This document shows positions 21,796 through 32,868 of a stretch of DNA of 64,000 nt, in pieces. The notes beneath the pieces are model-generated. The model searched no databases, had not been told where the DNA came from, and saw nothing but the letters and a program-made list of their open reading frames with translations. A program made the translations under genes and the position numbers. Within the stretch, counting starts at the first letter, position 1. Every line of letters starts with the position of its first letter. The DNA is from Gordius sp. MW1 (lineage: Eukaryota > Nematomorpha > Gordioida > Gordea > Gordiidae), in the NCBI GenBank assembly GCA_964036665.1, contig OZ038532.1:22161037-22225036 (forward strand), in the 5' to 3' direction.

Positions 21796-23513
21796 ATGTG
21801 GAATAACATAGCTAACACGGTACGATCAGTAGCGAGATGTGTTCTAGGAGAAGGTAAACCAGGTATACAAAAAGATAAGGAGACATGGTGGTGGAACGAA
21901 GACGTGCAACGCCGGGTCAAATTGAAAAGAAAGCTTTACAAATTATGGTCAGGAAACAGAAATGAGGAAACACGATTGGCATATGTGAAAGCTAAAAATG
22001 AGGCAAAACGTTGTGTAGCCAAGGCTAAAACAGGTCTACGATAATTTGAATGCCAAGTTAACCAGTAAAGAAGGGGAAAGAATGATCTACAAAATCGCAA
22101 AGACTAGGGCAAGGAACTCAAAGGATGTGGTAAACGTGAAAACCATAAAGAGCAAAGATGGCATCACTCTAACTCTGGACCATCAAATCATAGATCGTTG
22201 GGAAGAATATTATAAAGAATTATTAAACAATTAAAATGGGTTTTCGGACCACTGCGAAAGCAAGAACTATGAATATGACCCAGAGTTAGAAGTGACAGAA
22301 GAAGAGCTTGATAAGGTGCTCAAAAAGATGACCATGGGTAGAGCGGTGGGACCTGATAATATACCTATGGAAGCTTTCAAAATGCTAGGACCCTTAGGTG
22401 TACATCTACTTGCAAAGCTGTTTAACAAAATACTTGCAAGTGGTATGGTGCCTGATGAGTGGAGGGAAAGCTATGTTATATCTATCTATAAAATGAAGGG
22501 AGATGTACAAGAATGCAACGACTATCGAGGGATAAAGTTAACGAGCCACGTAATGAAGGTGTGGGAAAAGGTTATAGAAGCTAGACTCCGAAAAATAATA
22601 TCAATAGATGAACGACAATTTGGGTTCATGCCTGGAAAGTCGACTTCAGATGCAATACATGGTCTTAGGAGACTTATGGAAGTATATAAGGAAAAACAAA
22701 AGGATCTTCATGTGTTTTATCGATCTTGAGAAAGCTTTCGATAAAGTGGCCAAGGCAGTTGATATGGGATAGCCTGAGTTCCAATGGTGTACCTGAGGCT
22801 TATATAATGTTAATAAAGGATATGTATAGAAACGCCGAGATAAAACTGAATATGTATGCTTGGAGTCGGGGAATGAATACAAAGAAACACACTTGCAAAT
22901 CGATGACTTGTGTTTAAGCAGCAGGAAAGAATTCAAATATCTTGGTTCTAGGGTACAATGTGATGGAGGTGTGGAAAACGAAATTAAGGCAAGAATAAAC
23001 GCAGGCTGGCTAAAATTCAGGGAGTTGAGTGGTGTGCTATGTGACAAGCACATACCACTCAAATTGAAAGGACGGTTATATAACACCGTTATTGTACCCA
23101 CGGTATTGTATGGAGCGGAAAGCTGGGAAATAAAGGCAAAAAAGGAGCAAAGCTTGGCTACAATGGAGATGCGAATGTTGAGATGGATCTTGGGAATAAG
23201 CAAAAAGGATCATATAAGGAATCAAGACATAAGGAACAAACTAAATGTAGTTCCGATTCAGAGAAAGTTGGTGGTAAGAAGATTGAGATGGTATGGCCAT
23301 TTGGAGAGACGGGAGGAAAGTCACTTGGCAAATCGTATAAAGAAAGTGCGAATCGAAGGTAAGCGAAAGAGAGGGAGGCCTAAACTGACATGGAAGCATA
23401 AAATTGATATGGACTTGAGAAGGTACGAGCTAAAGCGAAGCTGGTGTAAGTGCAGGAATACATGGAGAACCTACTTAAAGGAGCTGGCCACTAAATGTGA
23501 CAAACAGCTATAG
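21796..23513 (+). pseudogene. RTE-type retrotransposon, RT region with catalytic core deleted
   Basis: Frames on the plus strand match RTE-clade reverse transcriptases: a linker with WWWNEDVQ, then GPDNIPMEAFK, NDYRGIKLTSHVMKVWE and RQFGFMPGKSTSDAIH, then (after a frame change near 22715) the motif-A stretch FIDLEKAFDKV. The next conserved parts, including the YxDD active-site box, are missing. The sequence jumps from about 22855 to the C-terminal domain (EFKYLGSRVQCDGG, PTVLYGAESWEIK, RRLRWYGHLERR). At least two frameshifts and the deletion make it dead. Confidence 0.85.
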
Positions 23514-25140
23514 GAAAAAAAGGTCATACGTAGACAAATCGCCAAAAGGAATTTATACATAACGGTAATCAATCGCGCCCATAAGCCTTAATGGAATTTG
23601 ACCTCGGGCGAGGCCGAAAAACTTAAAACAACACATTAATTAGCTGATCTTTTTGTGAAAGCAAAAAAATTTTTTAAAGAAGCATAAGTCCACAGCCATA
23701 AATTGCGAATTGGACAGGAGAGGCGAATACAAGACAATGCAATTAATTTACGCATTCCTAAAAACTAGTCCCTAACATTTAGCATTTCATCATGTTTTTA
23801 TTCGATTTTTTTTACCGAATTTGTCCAGAGAAATCAGCTTGATGTGAATGGATTATCAGCAAGTTTTGGGCTGATGAGCCACTAACCCCCCGAAGCAAAC
23901 TCACGTTAACAAACCAAGTCAAACGTGATTTCCAAAATTAACACAATTTTATCATAAAGTATAACGTTGTTACGGTGTTCCCCGTATCTCAAATTGTAAA
24001 ATCACTTAATGTTTGTCATATTTAACAACATTTATATCTTTGATAAACAGAAAAAATTATAAAGTTCACTTGTTTCTATAAAATAAACATTAATTATAAT
24101 AAAGTTTAATCATTGTAATTAAAATCTGGCAAATTTATTTAATCTCACTCACTTAAATCAATGATAAAAGTCAATGTTGAAAATTAAAATTAAGAGTTTC
24201 ATATAAAAAAATTTCAAGTTTTATTTTACTTAGGAATTTTAGTATTTGGACATTGGTTAATGTGTTATAATATCATTACCTTATGACCTTTGTTTAAATT
24301 AGTAACATATACATATAGACCTAAAATATTATTTTTATTCTTAAAATTAAACTATTGTCCTTTTTTATAGCAATGCCATGTATATCTCTATTTTTCATAT
24401 TGTTTATATTTTTTAAATTATAAGGCTAATGTCCATTTAATACCAATTTCTTTATCAATATTAGAAAATAGAAAAGGCAACAATTACTATAAAATTTATT
24501 TGATAGCAATAATATGCAAATCATAAAAATCTATGTTTTATCAATATTATCCCAGAGATGTTTCAATACTAATCTATTTGTCAACAAATAATATATAGTA
24601 TAATTATAAGAAAGTTTACATATTTAGATAATGTAATTAAATCCAAAAATCTACATTAATCAGATGTAAAATTTTCAATTTATAATTAATTTGCTAATAT
24701 CCAACTATATATAAGTATCATTAACTTATGCATTTTGGTATAAAGTAAATATATATTAGTCTATAACAAGCCATAATTGTAATACAAATGTAAATGTATT
24801 TATATACAAAATGCAAAATTAATTTAAAACATAGTCATTATTCTACTGTTGTTTAATAACATTATAAGTACACATAGATATATGATAATCATTATAATAA
24901 AATTAACTGTATAGTGACCTATTACTTAAAAATAATAACATATGACTTATCATTTAAAATACGTAAGCTTATAAAAGGTCGTGTGCACCTTAATCTCTAT
25001 AAGTATTCATTAGTTTATGTGCAAATAACTACAAATTAAAAGCCTATGCATATGTTATTTATTTTTTTATTAATAGCTTTATATTTAGTAATTTTTTAAT
25101 ATATTACAATTTTGCCATTTAAATTATAGTTTTTAGTTTT
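23514..25140. other. AT-rich intergenic DNA, no gene seen
   Basis: The first 150 bp has repeat-like GC words (CTCGGGCGAGGCCG). The rest, to about 25140, is over 75% A+T by eye with no coding frame or RNA gene that I can recognise. Confidence 0.5.
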
Positions 25141-25248
25141 TGTGTCTAGTTTGTTACAGTCATTGGCATTGTGGATGATTGGCATTGTGAATGGGATTCA
25201 ATTGAGTAGCGCTTCTGCACAGCCGTTCGAATCTCTATCGATTCGAAG

Positions 25249-25356
25249 ACCAATCAAATTCACGCGAATATTTGCTCAGAGGGATGTCATAAGACTAGCA
25301 TTATGGTCATAACACTACCGGTAAGTGTCATAACATAAGCCTTGCGCAACCAATCA
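25249..25356 (+). promoter_or_regulatory. Two CCAAT boxes upstream of mini-exon gene
   Basis: ACCAATCA occurs at 25249-25256 and again at 25349-25356, about 190 and 90 bp upstream of the ATG at 25439. The same octamer precedes the other two mini-exon loci. A near-palindrome around TTCGAATC/GATTCGAA (25227-25247) lies just before the first box. Confidence 0.4.
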
Positions 25357-25438
25357 TATTATAGCTAAAGTGTTCCTATTTTATATTTTTACATTAAACG
25401 GCTAATCTATCTTTACGATTTGATAGGATTTTAGCAAT

Positions 25439-26145
25439 ATGCAATTTTCTGCAATTCCCCAAACATCAAAACGGCAATCGATTGGTAATAATAATGTATA
25501 TAGCATTGAATTTATTTATACATTTTAGGTCAAATTTATTCTGTGAGATCTTGTGCAATAATGCCTCATATGCCTATACAATCCCCAGTCCAAACATTTG
25601 CTCCCACAAGTATATTAGCATTGAATTCATACATTTTAGATCAAATTTATTCTGTGAGATCTTGTGCAATAATGCCTCATATGCCTATACAATCCCCAGT
25701 CCAAACATTTGCTCCCACAAGTATATTAGCATTGAATTCATACATTTTAGATCAAATTTATTCTGTGAGATCTTGTGCAATAATGCCTCATATGCCCATA
25801 CAAGTTCCAGTCCAAACATTTGCTCCCACAAGTATATTAGCATTGAATTTATTATACATTTTAGGTCAAATTTATTCTGTGAGATCTTGTGCAATAATGC
25901 CTCATATGCCTATACAATCCCCAGTCCAAACATTTGCTCCCACAAGTATATTAGCATTGAATTCATACATTTTAGATCAAATTTATTCTGTGAGATCTTG
26001 TGCAATAATGCCTCATATGCCCATATGAGTTCCAGTCCAAACATTTGCTCCCACAAGTATATTAGCATTGAATTTATTATACATTTTAGGTCAAATTTAT
26101 TCTGTGAGATCTTGTGCAATAATGCCTCATATGCTAACATATTAA
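25439..26145 (+). CDS. Small gene made of an ATG exon and six tandem mini-exons
   Basis: Exon 0 (25439-25484) encodes MQFSAIPQTSKRQSI and ends in phase 1. It is followed by 25529-25609, 25640-25720, 25751-25831, 25865-25945 and 25976-26056 (each exactly 81 nt, phase 1-1), then 26090-26145 ending in TAA. Introns are 44, 30, 30, 33, 30 and 33 nt with GT..AG. Each mini-exon encodes IYSVRSCAIMPHMPIQSPVQ then TFAPT. All exons joined give 507 nt (169 codons), but unit 5 has an in-frame TGA (CATATGAGTT where another copy has CATACAAGTT); skipping it gives an uninterrupted 141-codon frame including the stop. Unlike the larger array, these introns lack in-frame stops, so an unspliced tandem-repeat protein is an alternative. 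No FLYWCH domain is present and the function is unknown. Confidence 0.55.
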
Positions 26146-26159
26146 GAGTCATTATAAAT

Positions 26160-26480
26160 TTAGTTGTACTTAAATTTATATTGTAAATTAAATAATATAT
26201 AGTTTTATATCAACAAATTGAAATGATCATTTTAACTAATGTAATTTTAACTATAACATGTGAACAAAATGCTTAATATCGTGCTTAACTTTATATGATT
26301 TGTATATGTGTATAGCAATGACTTATCTAAATTTGCACAAACCTATTACTATCTTATCCTTATATATTTATTTATATGTGTAGTTTTTTATATAATATTT
26401 TATAATGTTCTATATTAGCACAAGATCTGGAGAAGAAAAAAATGGCAGTTTTATAATAGTATAATCTTTATAAAAGGGTT
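26160..26480 (+). repeat. Left arm of a long imperfect inverted repeat
   Basis: The stretch from AAATTAAATAATATATAG to AAAGGGTTT is an imperfect reverse complement of about 27740-28130. The best-matched part is around the ATTAGCACAAGATCTGGAGAAG word. This arm has a damaged copy of the ORF found intact in the right arm. Confidence 0.6.
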
Positions 26481-26524
26481 TCTCTAAATGTTGTGAGAAT
26501 GTGTCTCATTACAACACCTCCTAG

Positions 26525-26739
26525 AATAACTTTGCCTGGGCTAATCAAGCCCAACAATTTGCTTCTCCAAGTATATAACCCTTGCATTTTTTTGTACTTT
26601 TTAGGTCCACAAGCTGGGAGAATACATGCAATAGCTCCTCCTCAAAATTTGCTAATTCAAGCCCAACAATTTGCTTCTCCAAGTATATAACCCTTTTATA
26701 TTTATATGCTTTTTAGGTCTACAAGCTCGGAGAATATGA
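26525..26739 (+). repeat. Third type of mini-exon repeat, two and a half units
   Basis: A clean unit at 26605-26682 (78 nt, phase 1-1) follows TTTTTAG and ends before GTATATAA. It encodes PQAGRIHAIAPPQNLLIQAQ then QFASP. A diverged copy ends at 26570, and a third starts at 26717 and hits TGA at 26737-26739. It may be the 3' part of the preceding locus or a separate remnant. Intron lengths are about 34 nt. Confidence 0.5.
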
Positions 26740-27622
26740 TGCTGATGCTTATATATTATTAAATACATAGAGAAATATGAGAAGCCTGGATTTGACATAA
26801 ATCAAAGAGCCTACTTAAAAAGAAAATCTGTCTTTTTCATATTAAAAAATAAAAATTTATTTCATATAATAAACTTATATGATGGGAAATGATAAATTTA
26901 TTTCCACCAAATTATATGATCTATAAAATTAAACATAAAACAGATATATATTAAGAATATCTAAAGACAAAACATAAAAAAATAAAGGTAAAACAGATTT
27001 TTTAAGTGAATTGGAACAGAAAACATACAAATTTAAAGGTAAAACAAAGATTCATAATGTAACTATATAGTCTAAATTAATTTTATTAAGTAAATAAACA
27101 AACTAAATATAAACAAAAACAGAGAATTATTAAGTAAGATTACTTCATGAATGAAAGATGGTAAATTTTAAGAGTGAGTGAAAAAGAAATTAAATTGAGT
27201 TGTTTTACAATTATAATTATTAATTAACTCTTCATTAATTTAAAGTATATGAAAATTGTATTTTATACCATAACTTATACTATTTGTCTTATATCATCTA
27301 AATTATTTGATAATTTTTGGGTATATCCTCTAAGAATAAAATTGACACATGAATAAATTTTTAGAGTTAGAAGAAATTGAATTTGGATGTTTTGACATAC
27401 ATATGATTGTTATATATGAATATCATGTATTTCAAATTTCATGCAACATACAAATATAAGAGTCAAAAAGTCGTAAATACTAAAAACTTTGAGAACAATA
27501 TCAATGTATGCTATATACATATAGAATGCAAGCAAATAGTTTATTTACAATGTTAAAGTAACATTATTTCTTAACAAAACAATTTTTATAATGCACTCTT
27601 TAAATTTGTACCTTTCCATTAT

Positions 27623-27826
27623 TTAAAAGTATTGGGCATCTGACAAAAGAGTTTTCAAAGACAACATGTCACGTTCCTCCTCGTTTAAGCACTTACATTT
27701 CTCAATATCTATGAATCCTCTATATCTTATAATGGGTGTTTCCTTACAAACCCTTTTCATAAAGAATATATTATTATAAAACTGCCATTTTTTTCCTTCT
27801 CCAGATCTTGTGCTAATATAGAACAT
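27623..27826 (-). CDS. Unrecognised 67-codon exon in the right inverted-repeat arm
   Basis: The minus-strand frame starts MFYISTRSGEGKKWQFYNN and includes FFMKRVCKETPIIRYRGF and LNEEERDMLSLKTLLSDAQ. The duplicate in the left arm (26407 onward) is broken by a one-base change in the GAAGGAAAAAAA run. There is a faint resemblance to a FLYWCH-type layout (hydrophobic/aromatic core with KRV), but the key cysteines and histidines are not convincing. It could be one exon of a larger minus-strand gene. Confidence 0.3.
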   Translation of the reverse strand: MFYISTRSGEGKKWQFYNNIFFMKRVCKETPIIRYRGFIDIEKCKCLNEEERDMLSLKTLLSDAQYF

Positions 27827-28130
27827 TATAAAATATTATATAAAAACTACACATATAATTACAAAAATATATAAGATTAAGATAGTAATAGGTTTGTGCG
27901 AATTTAGATAAGCCATTGCTATACTTATACAAATAATATAAGATTATCCACAATATTAAGCATTTTGTTCACATGTAATAGGCAAAATTATATTAATTAA
28001 AATAATCATCAAATTGTGTTGATTACCAATAATTTCAAAAATTAAGTTGATAGTAAAATTGTCTACGCAATCATTTTAATTAATTGATATAAAACTATAT
28101 ATTATTTAATTTACAATATTTTATCCTTAA
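27690..28130 (-). repeat. Right arm of the long inverted repeat
   Basis: Reverse complement of 26160-26480 with scattered differences and indels. Between the arms (26740-27620) is AT-rich DNA without recognisable genes. The array ending at 26145 is not repeated in this arm, so the duplicated segment stops there. Confidence 0.6.
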
Positions 28131-28607
28131 AAAAACTACTACATAATTATTTATAAAATTTAAGTAAAATTAAATTTACACTGTCAAATAAAAAAGTGTC
28201 AAAACAAGGTAATACATTATATACAATACAATCACATAAATATCAGTTTTTTTGATATAAACTTTATACATGATCGTATATTTTAAAAACTAAAATCATA
28301 TATTTATATATAACAAACTAATATATTTTTATTTATTTATAATAAACTGCTCATATCTATAGTCTTGACAGGCAACTCTTTAATATCACATTGTTATTAT
28401 AAAACCTTTATATAGTTATTTAATATAAACTAAATTTTTACATACAATTAATTTTTAATATTAATTGACGCTTTAGATTTATTGTCTACTTTGTTAAACC
28501 ATTCGAACGGATAGAGATTCGAACCGTTCCACTGGATTCATTGAGTAGGATTCACCATTCATTTCATATGCCAGCTGTTAAACATAGCCAAAGAGTCGTC
28601 TTAAAAA

Positions 28608-31600
28608 ATGGAGTCATCTTATAATGTGCGTGGAAATTCTATTATTACATCATCAAAGGGCACAGATCAACAAGGCTCCGATCATAGTGAAAGTTTTGAT
28701 GATATGTCTGAGGATAGTGATGAGGATTCATCTGCCTCAAATCTTGATAATAAAATAGCTAAATTAGATAGGGAGTTTAAAAAGCTGCTTTACATTTGTA
28801 ATGACTATGAAAAATCATCTGCTGGAAATTTAAAAAACCTTAATAACAAATCAGACATTATAAATGATAAAGTAATTTGAATTTAAGTTAAATAGATTTT
28901 TTAGGCCAAATGCCTTTATTTAAAAGGTATGGTTTGTGAAAAAGATAGCAACATTACGGATGCCTTACAATATTATAGGAAAGCTACAAAATTGATTCCA
29001 GAAATAGATATTCATATTTCAAAAGCCCTTGATTATGGTTCTAAAAACAAATATGAAATTAAAAAAGCTAAACCAGTGATTAAAAAGTATGTTTCATTTT
29101 AATGGACAATTTTTGACATAAATTCTAATTAGTGATGATATGCCAAAAGATTTGCTTAAAAAATTTAGTGATCTTAAAACTGAAGAGCTTAAAAATGACA
29201 ATATATTAAAGGCCATTCAACATAACACAACAAATTGTTTATTGCTCGTTAAAATACCAAAAGAAATTTTATTATACATTTTTCGATGGGCTGTTTCTAA
29301 TGAACTTGACTTGAAATGTTTAGAAACATTGGGAAAAGTAATGCAAGAATATTTAATCATTCTTAAATAAAATTAAGATATCGTTAAGTAATAATTTTTT
29401 TTTATAAAGGTTGTGTTGTAATTAAAAGTGTCATTAGCAATATAAATTTTTTCAAATATGTCAAATTATACCAGATTTAATCTTATATATTTATATCATT
29501 AAGTACTTTTGATTAATTCTTGTAAATCTTCCATTTTTTCTATTACCCAAAAGTTTAACTTGTTATTAAAATTATATTGAATTTAAATTGAAATTTTGCA
29601 CTTGTAATATATGAATCTTTGGGCTTTATTTGAGCCCATTAAGTTTAGTGACCATAAAATAAGGAATTAATTCTATTTTATGTTGACACTATCAATGGAA
29701 AAAATTGGTCAATGTGCTGTAAGGGAAAAATTCTCTTGTTATATGTTTTAGGTGTGTAGGACATTTTATTCCTGCACCAGGGATAAAGAGATATGGTATC
29801 TGGCCTGTAAAAAAGTTTGGGGCAAAGAAAGGATTAAAGATTTAGAAACTAAAACCTCGGCAGCTATTGATAAGTCTATAAAACCTATCAATTGGCGTTT
29901 AACTTATATAAAAGGACCTCACCCAAGATTTGAAGGTTTTTGCTACAATATTTTGTAAACACCTTAAATGAACAATACAATTACATTAATCTTCATATAT
30001 TAGATTTGAAGGTTTTTGCTACAATATTTTGTAAACACCTTAAATGAACAATACAATTACATTAATCTTCATATATTAAAGATAAGATTTTTTTCATAGT
30101 TTGTTAGTATCAGAGTTTGTGGCACATAACTATAGTTTTGAAGAAAGTAATAAAATAACCATCAATATTTAAATAAGATTTTGCCAGTTCATCAAAACAC
30201 AATTTGAATTTTAAATTGATAATTTAGGATTTGCAACATCTGATTTGATATATTTATATAATTTTAGGGTGTTATGTGAGTAAAGCTACGTATTGGAGGT
30301 ATGGGGAAGCAAATCCAGAAAATTCTTACTTACCTTGTTATGCCATCAGACATTTTAGATATTTGAAATTTAACGCCGACGGCCAACGAGTTTGTGCCCT
30401 GACAAGTCCAGAAGCACCCCATGTAGTATTGCCCAAGATGTCCCAAACAAAATTTGCTTCAGTATTTAATGGATTTATATATCACTAGAGCTGTTAAGAA
30501 CTAGTTCACAGAACAGTTCACTTTTTTCTGAACTTAGAACTGAACTAGTTACCTTCCAAAAATTTGAACTGTGAACTTGAACTAGTTTGTTTTTTTTAAG
30601 ATTGAACTTGAACTTGAGTTATTTTTTTCAAATTCTGAACTTGAACTATACAATATAATTGGAGTAGTTCATCACAAATATATTATTTAAAATAAATTTA
30701 TAAGCCGAGTTTGATGTTATTAAGAAGAATTACACACGATTTCAACGAATTTTTCGACATTAAGCAGAAAATCACCAGGAAAATTGTAAAATTTAATACA
30801 GTTTCAATCCGTAGCTCTATGCCATCTCGTTAATTAAATATATTTTTGCACGTATTATACACAATCATTTTCATTTAGAAATAAACCTCTATTATAAATT
30901 TTTTTTTATTAAACACGCCTTTTTAATATTATAGAAAACAACAACAATCGAGCCTGTCTTCATGGGGCGGCTGCCCCCCTTTAAATCCAAAAATTTATTG
31001 AAATTATGACTAAAATTTCAAAAAATGATCATTTTGCCCCTCCTTAAATCATTATTGCCCCTCTCTAATTTGAATGCTGGCTACGCCCATGGCTGTAATA
31101 TTGTCAGTAAAACCCCTTGGATTAGATTTAAACTTTATCATATTTAAAAAAAAGAACAGAACTTTGAACTGAACTTGAACTAGTTATTTTTGTAAAATTG
31201 AACTATTAACTTAAACTAGTTACATTTTTTCCTACATGAACTTGAACTAGTTACTTTTTAAAAAAATATGAACTTGAACTAATCATTTTTTTCAAATTGA
31301 ACTATGAACTTGAACTAGTTTGTATCATAGATGAACTTTAACAGCTCTATGTCACCATAGTTCAAAAAACTAATTTAATCGTCATCATAACATAATTATG
31401 AGATACCAATTTGATATATATTATTAATATAGTTCCATCATAATATGTTCAAAGAGCTAAGTTAAACGTCATCATAGCATAAATTTAAGAGATTTAATGG
31501 TGAAAACTTATATTAAGAATGTAGAATAAGCTACTTGAAATCTTTTGTTTTGAGCTATAATAAAATTTGATATATGGACCTTGATTTATGCAAAAAATCA

Positions 31601-32868
31601 TTTTCTAATCATCAAAAAGGAAACGAACGAACTTTTGCACGGTCGGTATCAGCTGATTACAAAGCAGACGTTACCTCGGGACGGAAATGTTAATGTGGAG
31701 CTATCGGTGGTATTGATCAAAAAAACATTGGTAGAAACGCGTTACTCTGCCCGTAAGAATTCTACTCGAGCCACTCATAAAAATCACGGCGAATTGCCCT
31801 CTAATCTGACCACCTATTACATGGTAAATGTTCTCTCTTTGTTGAATCGTTCAATTTGTAAGACTTAACATTATACCAGAGTTTAATATTGAAAAAGGCT
31901 GGGGGTTTTGTTTGGTCGCCCTTTGGTTTTTGTAGATTAAACATAAACAGATCAAAGATTTTTTGATCTATTTTTCTTAGTCGCATAGACAGACCAAATG
32001 GTTTTTGGTCAAACCTTTCAACACTAATATAGTTTAATAAGTATTTAACGAGAACATCGATTCAATAATAAGGTTTTTTATAATGAAATTTTACCCCATT
32101 TTCAAAGCCTCCACTTAAATATAGTTAATCTGGGCATAATGAAATGGAGGCAGGACTTTAAATGTTTGTGGAAACTGCTAGCAAGGTTAAGTAATAACAT
32201 TTGGCCGGCACCATACGAACACAATGCATTCTTTAAAATTCGGTAGAATTTATTAAACATTTTAATGGGAACGATGGTATAAAGTACTTAGTCCGATAAA
32301 TAAGGTACAAATGAGCGAGCTTGAAAAATTAATAAAACTTACAAATTAATAACTTTTTAGGCTATAAATTTAAGGTCACAGCTTATGTTTTGGGTTTTAA
32401 ATGGTTTAGAAAGAGTAAGCAGACGATAAATATTTTGGGATTTATGTTAAGAATTTATGATTTGTATATTAAAGAAATTTTCCTTACATCCACATGCACG
32501 TGGTCGTCCCAATTGCAAATTAATATGGAAACATTATTCAATCTTTATCAAATATAGGTTAGTAAATATATTTTATTATAAATTTATCCTCTACATTTTT
32601 TTTTTATTAAATTATGGCTTAAAATATAGTTTAATAATTGTCTCCGGTGGCTTTTGTTAACCAATCAAGTTAAAGTTTAAAAATTTATCTATATTATTGT
32701 TACAAACATTTTACAAATTATATTATTTGTTTACTTATGTAACATTTCAATAGCAACGGCAACAAATCGAAAACCGTTTTTGACCTTTCTCAAGATAAAT
32801 ATCCTCCATTTTCTTTTAACCCGATGTCTTGGAAATGGTCTGGAGACATAAAGGCTCCCCTAGCTTAA
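28608..32868 (+). CDS. FBXO9: F-box only protein 9 orthologue
   Basis: Eight exons join in frame: 28608-28871, 28905-29086, 29133-29337, 29752-29935, 30268-30461, 31620-31823, 32475-32557 and 32754-32868 (TAA). Together they give 1,431 nt, a protein of 476 residues, close to vertebrate FBXO9. An acidic Ser-rich N-terminus is followed by a TPR-like segment (DALQYYRKATKLIPEIDI). The F-box contains IPKEILLYIFRWAVSNELDL and the CTRDKEIWYLACKKVWG stretch. The C-terminal domain has ATYWRYGE, HFRYLKFNADG, LLHGRYQL and NCKLIWKHYS. FBXO9 is the substrate receptor of an SCF ubiquitin ligase; in mammals it has been linked to Tel2/Tti1 turnover. Intron 1 is only 33 nt. The acceptors at 31620 and 32475 are the least certain. 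A hAT-like MITE lies in the fifth intron and a small MITE in the sixth. Confidence 0.9.
30486..31347. mobile_element. hAT-like MITE in FBXO9 intron, with a nested repeat
   Basis: The ends GAGCTGTTAA and TTAACAGCTC are inverted. The flanks TATATCAC (30478-30485) and TATGTCAC (31348-31355) match at 7 of 8 positions, as for a hAT 8-bp duplication. The interior has many variants of TGAACTTGAACTAGTT in both orientations and no coding capacity. A copy of the GGGCG-ended repeat is inserted at 30961-31092. Confidence 0.7.
30961..31092. repeat. GGGCG-ended interspersed repeat nested in the hAT MITE
   Basis: It begins CATGGGGCGGCTGCCCCCCT and ends GGCTACGCCCATG, the same family as 1493-1644. It separates the two blocks of GAACTTGAACTAGTT repeats, so it inserted after the MITE. 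Confidence 0.6.
31888..32025. mobile_element. Small MITE (GGCTGGGTTTTGTTTGGTC family), degenerate copy
   Basis: AAAAAGGCTGGGGGTTTTGT opens this copy and the inverted TTTTTGGTCAAACC closes it. Internal sequence (GATTAAACATAAACAGATC) matches the copies at 46945-47130 and 62170-62283. It lies in the sixth FBXO9 intron. Confidence 0.5.

Noticed and set aside
25226-25262. Possible tRNA T-loop (GTTCGAATC)
   Set aside because: No acceptor stem or anticodon arm can be formed around it; the word is part of a local palindrome. The similar GATTCGAACC near 28520 also lacks a tRNA context.
25529-26144. CRISPR-like direct repeats
   Set aside because: The whole unit (exon plus short intron) repeats, with no unique spacers, in an animal genome.
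25482-26186. Long single open frames across the 25.5-kb tandem repeat, in two forward frames and on the minus strand
   Set aside because: A repeat period divisible by three keeps several frames open by chance. The frame that matches the ATG exon and splice borders is the one beginning at 25439.
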